From Dallia pectoralis (lineage: Eukaryota > Chordata > Actinopteri > Esociformes > Umbridae): a stretch of DNA of 64,000 nt. Positions within the stretch are counted from its first letter, which is position 1; every line of letters starts with the position of its first letter. The notes beneath the pieces are model-generated. The model saw nothing but the letters and a program-made list of their open reading frames with translations, was not told where the DNA came from and ran no database searches. Of this stretch, positions 20,448 to 29,295 are shown piece by piece. Both the position numbers and the translations under genes were made by a program. Where the stretch lies: contig CM055750.1 of assembly GCA_029465975.1 (NCBI GenBank), forward strand, positions 953,586-1,017,585, written 5' to 3'.

Positions 20448-22902
20448 ATGTACACGTACACATTCACACACACACACACATGTGCACACACACACACGCA
20501 CACACACAGGCGCTGACATTAGTGATCATGTAAGCAGTAATCAGCCTTCAGTAATTGAATGTGTAATGCATCTAGAGAGACCAGTCATTTAGTTCGATAC
20601 TGTATCACAAGGCTGGCTGGCTTATTTTTTACTCTACCTTAATCTTTGTAACAGATATCGACATTTGCCTACAGCACTTGAATTTTTCTGCATGCAAAAA
20701 AGCTTGTACAGCTCTGTATACAGAGGCTACAGCAACCTTCTGCAATTTTAAAAGCAGGTAAATGTATTATACCACACACACGTGCACACACACGTGTACC
20801 GGAGTGGTCATACACACATCACACACACACACACGTGTACCTGAGTGGTCACACACACACACACATCACACAATGTAATGCTTGTGATTTGTCTAAAGCC
20901 ACACACTCATGTTGTTCAGCTGAACCCTTCTAAACAACTATCTAATGGCCTGGAATGTAAATGGTCTCTGAACTGGATCAATAACAAAGCCTGGGGTATG
21001 GCTTGTACGAGATTATTATGGCCAGAGTGATGTATCATAAGTTTACCTTCCAGCGGTTGCCAGAAATACTAAGCAGCAAAAGCACTCAACTCGTTTTAAG
21101 GGGAAGGTCAGTATTTTACCAAAATGTTGTTATAATTCCTTACAGTGAAAGTAGTATGTAAGGATAAAAAAGTACATTTCAGTTTTCATTCTGCCACAAA
21201 CCTTTGCAAAAAATAAAGCTACAAGCTATAGTTGACTTTAGCCAGCGCTAGCTAAAGCATTGGCATAAGTACCTGTCTGTTCTCTTGCATCTGGCTCTTT
21301 CTCCACTTCTCTCTCCTTCTCTGTCTTTTCCTCAGACTCTTCATCCTGTTTCTCTCTCTTTTGCTCATCCTTTTTTCCACGTCTGTTGAGGCAGAGTTTG
21401 AGGTCCCGGCTGGAGTCAGCGTCACCAGTACACCACCACCTCCAAGATCTCCTCTGTCCTCCTCCTCTTCTCCCTCTTCCTCTTCCTCTTCCTCCTCCTC
21501 CTCCACCTCCTCCTCCCCCAGCTCTAAGCTGCTCTGAGAGAGGAGATACGTCCTGGTCATGTGTCTCGGAGACTCTACCCAGAATGCACCTGAGTCTCGT
21601 ACTGCTTGCGCTCCGTGTCGCATTTCTGTGAGGCTCGCCATTGGTGTCCGTCTCCTTGGCGACAGGGCGGAGGTTCTGATTCGGATGGGGGGCCGGACTA
21701 GTGCGGAGGAGACTGGCCCGGAGGCTTGGCGTGGGGACTTTGGGATTGTGTTAGATCGCGGGGTGCTGACGTGGGATTGTCCAGGTGAGGGTTGTCCTCT
21801 CAGCAGTCTCTCACCATTTGAAACCTCCATGTTGGTGGATTGGTTAGGGTTATATTTACTGTTTAAACAGCTTTGTGCCCTAAACCTCCTTCCTTCTCGG
21901 TCCCTGTCTCGGTCCCGGTTTCTTGCTTCGTCTCTCTCTTTTTCTCGTTCCCTCTCACTGTCTCTAATTCTCTCTGACCTCTCTTTATCTCGGTCCCTCT
22001 CGTCCTCTGGTTCTCCATCCTGCTTTCTCTCTGCAGCTCTCTCTTGATCTCCGTCTCTGAGGTCCTCACTAACAGCCTTCCTAGGTACCTTTCTCCCAGG
22101 CAACGCTGGCCTTCCTGGCGAATCTTCCCCAGCTGAGCGAGCGTAGATCTCAGGTCCGACTGGATCAAGATACCTTAACCGAGGCCTGAACTCCAGACAG
22201 AGGGCTTCAGCCATATTGTCTAACTCATTCTCACTGTCTTCTCCACCCGCTCCACCTCCAGTAGCACCACCTCCAGTAGCTCCACCTCCAGTAGCTCCAC
22301 CTCCAGTAGCACCACCTCCAGTAGCTCCACCTCCAGTAGCTCCACCTCGAGTAGCTCCACCTCCAGTAGCACCACCTCCAGTAGCTCCACCTCCAGTAGC
22401 ACCACCTCCAGTAGCACCACCTCCAGTAGCACCACCTCCAGTAGCACCACCTCCAGTAGCTCCACCCCCAGTAGCTCCACCTCCAGTAGCACCACCTCCA
22501 GTAGCTCCACCTCCAGTAGCACCACCTCCAGTAGCACCATATAGTCCAGAGGCTCCAACACGTGAGCACATGCCCCTCTCTGCCAGCACAACCAGGTATA
22601 ACCAGCCCAGCTCGTCCTCTCTTCCAATCCAACCCCTCCAGTAGGCCTCCTGTCTCTCCTCCTGTCTCTGGTTCTCTCCTCTCCAGTTGAGCTCACTTCC
22701 TGTCACTCCATCTGGTCACTTCCCTGGTTGTTCTGGATGGCCAGAACGATGGCTCTCTCCAGGGCTGAGGTGTGCTGTGCGCCTCCATGCCCTCCTCTGG
22801 CGGGCCCCGGGGACAATCTGCACAGTTGACAAAGCTAAAACGCCAGTGACGAAGCCCAGGACAAAAGGGGCGCGTTCAGCCCACCATATTGTTCTGCTGA
22901 GC
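15287..22902 (-). CDS. rnf180: rnf180, membrane-anchored RING E3 ubiquitin ligase (5' part degenerate or frameshifted)
   Basis: Minus-strand exons: large exon about 22902-21273, RING exon 17586-17355, 15805-15680, and last exon 15489-15287 (TAA). The last three junctions are in phase. The large exon encodes EALCLEFRPR, a proline/serine/acid-rich middle, a poly-Glu run and the basic block KRERNRMKSLRKRQRRREKW. The next exon carries the C3HC4 RING (CAVC...CHPCSHIFCEPC...CPLC). The last exon has ARRQFPHGGYRLD and a C-terminal hydrophobic tail anchor, IYSANWVIGFIIFCFLCYFF, as in human RNF180. Known role: ER-membrane ubiquitin ligase, with reported targets ZIC2 and MAO-A. Odd: the open frame is continuous only from 22715. 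Upstream, family-like pieces (PFC...FSFV...CADC, then AHLS) appear in different frames, with TGA at 22878-22876 and 22718-22716. I found no N-terminal exons between 22903 and 26644. The first in-frame ATG in the intact part is at 22571. Either the locus is decaying, or it starts internally, or the assembly has indels here. Confidence 0.88.
15849..16890. repeat. 47-bp minisatellite in an rnf180 intron
   Basis: About 22 highly uniform copies of a 47-bp unit (CCACCACCACAGCCTCTGAA, then AACTCAACTAGAGCACATG). The only recurrent variants are AACTC and AACCC. Its homogeneity suggests recent expansion. Confidence 0.95.
17030..17090 (+). repeat. 3' tail of a common teleost SINE/LINE
   Basis: GCGTCTGCTAAATGACTATA after a TTGCTTTGATAATA segment. 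This matches the familiar fish retroposon tail (TTGGATAAAAGCGTCTGCTA type), slightly degraded. It lies in the rnf180 intron before the RING exon. The family cannot be named from the tail alone. Confidence 0.5.
18001..18028. repeat. (CA)n microsatellite
   Basis: Short ACAC run in an rnf180 intron. Just downstream at about 18118-18215 is a two-copy tandem duplication of a segment containing GGTCCCTGGGGAACCACGGG. Confidence 0.85.
18243..19078. repeat. 16-bp minisatellite
   Basis: About 52 copies of the 16-bp unit GATAGATGTAGGTTCT, with GTTAGATG, GTTAAATG and GTAGTTTCT variants scattered through. It lies in the rnf180 intron between the large exon and the RING exon. Confidence 0.95.
19455..19862. 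repeat. 19-bp repeat with a longer higher-order unit
   Basis: Copies of AACAACTAAATGATGTCAT alternate with a longer block carrying GTCACGTCCACAGAGTATGA and GACATCAGAAG. The block recurs about three times, the last ending near 19862. The motif TGATGTCA resembles a CRE-type site by chance of the repeat. Confidence 0.9.
20268..20512. repeat. imperfect (GT)n tract switching to (CA)n
   Basis: About 190 bp of TG-rich sequence with GTGCATG interruptions, followed directly by about 55 bp of CA-rich sequence. The two halves are inverted relative to each other and could fold back. All frames are open in the track and are artefacts. Confidence 0.95.
20775..20876. repeat. CA-rich duplicated segment
   Basis: Two near copies of a block of CACACA runs with CACGTGTACC and GAGTGGTCA, in an rnf180 intron. 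Confidence 0.75.
21460..21535 (-). repeat. coding trinucleotide run: poly-Glu tract of rnf180
   Basis: TCC/TTCC-rich run on plus, read on minus as a long series of Glu codons within the rnf180 large exon, just before the RGDLGGGG segment. It is in frame and purine-rich in the mRNA. Confidence 0.85.
22245..22538 (-). repeat. in-frame 15-bp minisatellite in the rnf180 coding exon
   Basis: About 19-20 copies of a 15-bp unit (CCTCCAGTAGCACCA or CCTCCAGTAGCTCCA on plus), read on minus as repeated Gly-Ala-Thr-Gly-Gly. The unit has no stop in any minus-strand frame. It occupies the position between the N-terminal domain and the conserved EALCLEFRP motif. Confidence 0.9.
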
Positions 22903-23032
22903 CTATAGAAACACAGACAGCAGCACAGAACAACAATGTCTCTATTGAACATTAAAACATAAGACGAAATAACCAGAGGAATTCCCTTTCCAATGGACAC
23001 GTCAGCTCTTTCACTTTTTGGTTGATCAGCAG

Positions 23033-23068
<36 letters not shown>
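23033..23068. repeat. (TGCG)n microsatellite
   Basis: About nine TGCG units in perfect tandem. It alternates purine and pyrimidine and is CpG-bearing. Confidence 0.95.
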
Positions 23069-23757
23069 TAATTCAAAACAAAGCAGATACCGCAGAGTAA
23101 CACTAAGATTACTGTTTCAACTTGTATAATGTATTATTTTTAACAATAATGTGTACTTAGATTTATGCTTGGTAATGGAAAAATGTGTGGGAAGAATTAT
23201 CTTTCAAAGTAAGTGCAACATTTATTTGTGTTTGTTTGGGATGTTGGAGAATAATACTGTTATTTCAAAATGGTTCAAGTATGAATCCGATCATCCGGGA
23301 TTCATTGTATGATTTTATTGGGGCAAACCTGTAGGTGGTGTAAAAATAGGATATATAAACCCATTGAATCTGGGAGAAAAGCCTTATTTCCCTCCACCAA
23401 AACATCTACGACCACTGATGGGGGTAACCAGTTGCCTATAAGAGTATCGTAGCATTACAGAAAAGGTACTTGTACAATAATATATGTTCAATAATAAGTT
23501 CTAACACGTGTTCCTCGTACAATCTATTAGAAGCACAGCAAGAATGTATAATAAAAAAGGCTGTTACCGTGGATATATAATAAGACAACATTTGCCAGGT
23601 TTGAGGACGAAAATGAAGTCAAGTCCTAGAATAAAAATGTAAATGGGGAAAAATATTTCAGTATTGGACTAGGTTCTTTTGTCTTCGCGAAAACAGACTC
23701 AGATGTGTGTGGGTTTGCTTTTACAATAAGTATAACTTGCTTGAACATGTATCTTAA

Positions 23758-25872
23758 ACGTATTGTTATCTCATATGTGGACTAGAGAACCCCAGTTTAC
23801 TCTGGGTTAACCATGTAATACTTATTGTTATCTCATATGTGGACTAGAGAACCCCAGTTTACTCTGGGTTAACCATGTAATACTTATTGTTATCTCATAT
23901 GTGGACTAGAGAACCCCAGTTAACTCTGGGTTAACCATGTAATACGTATTGTTATCTCATATTTGGACTAGAGAACCCCAGTTAACTCTGGGTTAACCAT
24001 GTAATACTTATTGTTATCTCATATGTGGACTAGAGAACCCCAGTTTACTCTGGGTTAACCATGTAATACTTATTGTTATCTCATATGTGGACTAGAGAAC
24101 CCCAGTTTACTCTGGGTTAACCATGTAATACTTATTGTTATCTCATATGTGGACTAGAGAACCCCAGTTAACTCTGGGTTAACCATGTAATACGTATTGT
24201 TATCTCATATGTGGACTAGAGAACCCCAGTTTACTCTGGGTTAACCATGTAATACTTATTGTTATCTCATATGTGGTCTAGAGAACCCCAGTTAACTCTG
24301 GGTTAACCATGTAATACGTATTGTTATCTCATATGTGGACTAGAGAACCCCAGTTAACTCTGGGTTAACCATGTAATACTTATTGTTATCTCACATGTGG
24401 ACTAGAGAACCCCAGTTAACTCTGGGTTAATCATGTAATACGTATTGTTATCTCATATGTGGACTAGAGAACCCCAGTTTACTCTGGGTTAACCATGTAA
24501 TACTTATTGTTATCTCATATGTGGACTAGAGAACCCCAGTTAACTCTGGGTTAACCATGTAATACGTATTGTTATCTCATATGTGGACTAGAGAACCCCA
24601 GTTTACTCTGGGTTAACCATGTAATACTTATTGTTATCTCATATGTGGACTAGAGAACCCCAGTTTACTCTGGGTTAACCATGTAATACTTATTGTTATC
24701 TCATATGTGGACTAGAGAACCCCAGTTAACTCTGGGTTAACCATGTAATACTTATTGTTATCTCATATGTGGACTAGAGAACCCCAGTTAACTCTGGGTT
24801 AACCATGTAATACTTATTGTTATCTCATATGTGGACTAGAGAACCCCAGTTAACTCTGGGTTAACCATGTAATACTTATTGTTATCTCATATGTGGACTA
24901 GAGAACCCCAGTTTACTCTGGGTTAACCATGTAATACGTATTGTTATCTCATATTTGGACTAGAGAACCCCAGTTAACTCTGGGTTAACCATGTAATACT
25001 TATTGTTATCTCATATGTGGACTAGAGAACCCCAGTTAACTCTGGGTTAACCATGTAATACGTATTGTTATCTCATATGTGGACTAGAGAACCCCAGTTA
25101 ACTCTGGGTTAACCATGTAATACTTATCGTTATCTCATATGTGGACTAGAGAACCCCAGTTAACTCTGGGTTAACCATGTAATACTTATTGTTATCTCAC
25201 ATGTGGACTAGAGAACCCCAGTTAACTCTGGATTAACCATGTAATACTTATTGTTATCTCATATGTGGACTAGAGAACCACAGTTAACTCTGGGTTAACC
25301 ATGTAATACTTATTGTTATCTCATATGTGGACTAGAGAACCCCAGTTAACTCTGGGTTAACCATGTAATACTTATTGTTATCTCATATGTGGACTAGAGA
25401 ACCCCAGTTAACTCTGGGTTAACCATGTAATACTTATTGTTATCTCACATATGGACTAGAGAACCCCAGTTAACTCTGGGTTAACCATGTAATACTTATT
25501 GTTATCTCATATGTGGACTAGAGAACCCCAGTTAACGCTGGGTTAACCATGTAATACTTATTGTTATCTCACATGTGGACTAGAGAACCCCAGTTAACTC
25601 TGGGTTAACCATGTAATACGTATTGTTATCTCATATGTGGACTAGAGAACCCCAGTTAACTCTGGGTTAACCATGTAATACTTATTGTTATCTCACATGT
25701 GGACTAGAGAACCCAAGTTAACTCTGGGTTAACCATGTAATACTTATTGTTATCTCATATGTGGACTAGAGAACCCCAGTTAACTCTGGGTTAACCATGT
25801 AATACTTATTGTTATCTCATATGTGGACTAGAGAACCCCAGTTAACTCTGGGTTAACCATGTAATACTTATT
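23758..25872. repeat. 62-bp minisatellite with an internal palindrome
   Basis: About 34 copies of a 62-bp unit (TATTGTTATCTCATATGTGG, then ACTAGAGAACCCCAGTTAAC, then TCTGGGTTAACCATGTAATAC). AACCCCAG and CTCTGGGTT form an imperfect inverted repeat around TTAA in every unit. Two alternating variant positions (TTTACTC or TTAACTC, and TACGTA or TACTTA) show that copies spread in blocks. Confidence 0.95.
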
Positions 25873-26644
25873 GGATGCAGCAGGTGGCAGCAGATGGATG
25901 TTCAGGGTTCCTGTTTGGAGCTGTCATCATTTATTGGGAGTCAAGAGTCAGAACCCCAAGAGTCAGAAAAATAACCCCACATATCTACCATCACATTATT
26001 AAAAATAAATATTAAGTTTTTCCTGTTTTGCTGTTGTCTGTTAACGCTAATTTATCATCATGTATTTGAATGTCCGATCAGATCAAACTCGATCATAAAT
26101 CGACTAAAGAATACAAATCTGTTAAAGATATTGTGCAGAAGACCCCTTCATTATAACCGATTGCAAAGTTTAAAGCCGAAACAGGAACCGTTAGTATGAC
26201 ACAAAAGTGGTGAACCAACAGGAAACCAAAGAAATAAAATAGAGAAGTGAGCTCTTTATCTGCGTTGTGCATGCACGGAATCCGCGCAGTCCGAGTGAGC
26301 AGAGCTCCAGAACCTCATGGAACCCATCGGGTTCGGGTCTGACGTACCTGCTGCTGCTGGTATAAATGAATTCACGGCGTCACCAGGCGCAGATGATTCG
26401 CCAGACCAGTAGGCGTCCTGGCCGTGAACACACACGCACGCACACACGCGCACTCACACACACACACAGCAATCTGCGTCATGCGTCCCGGGAACAAGGG
26501 AACAGGCACGGGAACTCCGATGGACCCCGGTAGTACCCACACCGGTGGCAGCACTAGGGACTGACCGAGCCTCGAGTTCCCCCCTTCGGTTCCCCGGTCC
26601 GGTCCTGCCAGGCACACGGCGTGTGTCTCGGTACCCGACCAACT

Positions 26645-27910
26645 ATGGATTTGATCACGAATGTCAGTGACAACAGCAATACGACCACTGCGTTCCCGGA
26701 CGTCGGAGATGCCATTCCAGAGTGGGCTGAACTTGGGAACGGAACCGGGTCGAGTGTACCGGAGCTGGAGCTCAGTTACCAGGTGGTCACCTCAGTTCTA
26801 CTCGGTGCGCTCATCCTCTGCTCCATATTCGGCAACGCGTGCGTCGTCGCAGCCATCGCACTAGAGAGGTCGCTCCAGAATGTGGCCAACTACCTGATCG
26901 GGTCTCTGGCCGTGACGGACCTCATGGTGTCGGTTCTGGTGCTACCCATGGCGGCCCTCTACCAGGTGCTGAACAAATGGACTCTGGGACAGGAGATCTG
27001 TGACATATTCATCTCTCTGGACGTGCTGTGTTGCACCTCGTCCATCCTGCACCTGTGCGCAATAGCACTGGACCGGTACTGGGCCATCACGGACCCAATA
27101 GACTATGTGAACAAGCGGACACCCAAGCGTGCCGTGCTGCTGATCAGCCTGACCTGGCTCATCGGGTTCTCGATCTCTATCCCGCCCATGTTGGGGTGGA
27201 GGAAAGCCGAGGACCGTGCGGACCAGGACGCCTGCACCATCAGCAACGACCCGGGCTACACCATCTACTCCACATTCGGGGCTTTCTACATCCCGCTTCT
27301 CCTCATGTTGGTCCTCTACGGACGGATATTCAAAGCGGCCCGGTTCCAAGTTTGGAAAACCGTCAAGAAAACGGAGAAGGGGAAGGTGTCAGAGAAGTGC
27401 TTGGACGCGTCACCGGCGGTTTTCCAGAAGAAGATAAACGGCGGGACGAACTGGACGCGCGGTGTGGAACCGACACCGGTCATTAACGGCGCCGTGAAGC
27501 ACCGGGAGGAGGACGGGGAGTCGCTGGAGGTCATCGAGGTGACGTACAGTTCTAAGACCCACCTGCCCCTGCCGAACACCCCACAGTCCACACGGGACGG
27601 GTTCCAGAACAGGAACGAGAAGAACGCAGAGGCGAAGAGGAAGATAGCTCTGGCGAGGGAGCGCAAAACCGTAAAGACCCTGGGCATCATTATGGGGACC
27701 TTTATTCTGTGCTGGCTGCCGTTTTTCATCGTTGCCCTGGTCATGCCTTTCTGTTCTGAGAGCTGTTACATGCCAGGGTGGCTGGGGGACGTCATCAACT
27801 GGCTGGGATACTCCAACTCTCTCCTGAACCCCATCATCTATGCCTACTTTAATAAGGACTTCCAAAGTGCTTTCAAGAAGATCATAAGATGCAGATTCCA
27901 CAGACCGTGA
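26645..27910 (+). CDS. htr1a: htr1a, 5-hydroxytryptamine receptor 1A (intronless, 421 aa)
   Basis: Complete single-exon Gi/o-coupled serotonin receptor with seven membrane segments (about 47-72, 82-107, 120-142, 163-183, 206-229, 346-369, 378-402). Key residues: Asp126 in TM3 (amine ligand), disulfide pair Cys119/Cys197, DRY 143-145, CWLP 356-359, NPIIY 395-399. The stretches around ALERSLQNVANYLIGSLAV and RYWAITDPIDYVNKRTP match human HTR1A almost exactly. N-glycosylation sequons are at Asn6, Asn12 and Asn32. The long third loop (about 230-345) diverges from mammals except for the HLPLP and NAEAKRK ends. The start used is ATG 26645, giving the family's MD start. An in-frame ATG at 26621 would add eight residues. 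The C-tail keeps one cysteine (Cys416); human has two palmitoylated ones. Fish commonly have two htr1a copies, and I cannot tell which one this is. It is divergent from rnf180. Confidence 0.98.
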   Translation: MDLITNVSDNSNTTTAFPDVGDAIPEWAELGNGTGSSVPELELSYQVVTSVLLGALILCSIFGNACVVAAIALERSLQNVANYLIGSLAVTDLMVSVLVLPMAALYQVLNKWTLGQEICDIFISLDVLCCTSSILHLCAIALDRYWAITDPIDYVNKRTPKRAVLLISLTWLIGFSISIPPMLGWRKAEDRADQDACTISNDPGYTIYSTFGAFYIPLLLMLVLYGRIFKAARFQVWKTVKKTEKGKVSEKCLDASPAVFQKKINGGTNWTRGVEPTPVINGAVKHREEDGESLEVIEVTYSSKTHLPLPNTPQSTRDGFQNRNEKNAEAKRKIALARERKTVKTLGIIMGTFILCWLPFFIVALVMPFCSESCYMPGWLGDVINWLGYSNSLLNPIIYAYFNKDFQSAFKKIIRCRFHRP

Positions 27911-28017
27911 GCCAGTCGTTCATCTGTCAAGTGTTAACGTGGACTACATTTAAAAGCACCATGTTATATTCAGGGACTCTCGAAATAAGCTTGTTCATAT
28001 GAAAGGTGGAGAGCGAT

Positions 28018-28095
28018 GAGCAGTATGTGTGTGTATATGCAGTATGTGTGTGTGTGTATGCAGTATGTGTGAGTGTGAGTGTGAGTGTGAGTGTG

Positions 28096-28153
<58 letters not shown>

Positions 28154-28187
28154 CAGTATGTGTGTGTATGCAGTATGTGTGTATGCA

Positions 28188-28222
<35 letters not shown>

Positions 28223-28291
28223 CAGTATGTGTGTGTATATGCAGTATGTGTGTGTATATGCAGTATGTGTGTGTGTGTGTGTGTATATGCA

Positions 28292-28331
<40 letters not shown>

Positions 28332-28375
28332 TGTGTGTATGCAGTATGTGTGTGTATGCAGTATGTGTGTATGCA

Positions 28376-28416
<41 letters not shown>

Positions 28417-28881
28417 CAGTATGTGTGTGTATGCAGTATGTGTGTGTATGCAGTATGTGTGTGTATGCAGTATGTGTGTGTATATGCAGTATGTGTGTGT
28501 GTGTATGCAGTATGTATGCAGTATGTGTGTGTGTATGCAGCATGTGTGTGTGCGCAGCATGTGTGTGTGTGTGTGTGTGCATCATGTGTGTGTGTGTGTG
28601 TGTGCAGCATGTGTGTGTATGCAGCATGTGTGTGTATGCAGTATGTGTGTGTATGCAGTCTATGTGTGTATGCAGTATGTGTGTGTATGCAGTATGTATG
28701 TGTATGCAGTCTGTGTGTGTATGCAGTATGTGTGTGTATGCAGTATGTGTGTGTATGCAGTATGTGTGTGTATGCAGTATGTGTGTGTATGCAGTATGTA
28801 TGTGTATGCAGTCTGTGTGTGTGCAGCATGTGTGTGTGTGTATGCAGTATGTGTGTGTATGCAGTCTGTGTGTGTGCAGCA

Positions 28882-28912
<31 letters not shown>

Positions 28913-28945
28913 TGTGTGTGTATGCAGTATGTGTGCATATCCAGT
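28018..28945. repeat. composite TG-rich minisatellite 3' of htr1a
   Basis: About 930 bp made of (TG)n, (GTGA)n near 28071-28106 and repeated GTATGCAGTATGTGTGTG units. Frames on both strands stay open for hundreds of residues (CVCVCV, HTHTHT); none is a gene. It begins about 110 bp after the htr1a stop and may lie in its 3' UTR. Confidence 0.95.
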
Positions 28946-29098
28946 GTTGTAGATCTCTACGAGAAATCGTGCTGTTTTCATGCAAAACGACTCATTCAAA
29001 TACAATGTAATGAATTCATGCATCCATCCAGGAGACGCGCACGGACGTGCGTGCTAGGGTTTTACGTTCTACGTTATAACAGCTTGTAGTCCAGAAAC

Positions 29099-29104
29099 AA
29101 TAAA
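29099..29104 (+). terminator. possible htr1a polyadenylation signal
   Basis: AATAAA in unique sequence, the first canonical hexamer I see after htr1a on plus. If used, the whole TG-rich array would be in the 3' UTR. Confidence 0.3.
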
Positions 29105-29200
29105 ACATCTAAAAACTGTAACTTCTCCGTGTAACGTGCAGTCTTTACGCACAACACTAAACCTTTAATGAGCGATTTTCTGGAATGTACCTTTTCGGAC

Positions 29201-29295
29201 AATTACGCGCGCACAGTCAATTACGCGCGCACAGTCAATTACGCGCGCACAGTCAATTACGCGCGCACAGTCAATTACGCGCGCACAGTCAATTA
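29201..29295. repeat. 18-bp repeat, five copies, CGCGCGCAC core
   Basis: Five perfect copies of AATTACGCGCGCACAGTC. The alternating CGCGCGCAC core is CpG-rich in AT-rich surroundings. Confidence 0.96.

Larger units (their letters stand above)
22903..26644. other. divergent spacer between rnf180 and htr1a
   Basis: Should hold the htr1a promoter and, if they survive, the N-terminal exons of rnf180. 22903-23757 and 25873-26255 are AT-rich with no exon that I can recognise on either strand. 26256-26644 is GC-rich with CpGs and is the likely htr1a 5' UTR and promoter area. I see no clear TATA box. Most of the spacer is a 62-bp array. Confidence 0.6.

Noticed and set aside
26942..27901. Minus-strand and alternate-frame ORFs over htr1a
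   Set aside because: Shadows of a GC-rich, strongly conserved receptor coding sequence.
27927..29089. Several 190-350-residue frames of CVCVCV or HTHTHT after htr1a
   Set aside because: Translations of the TG/CA array. Overlapping frames on both strands are open at once.
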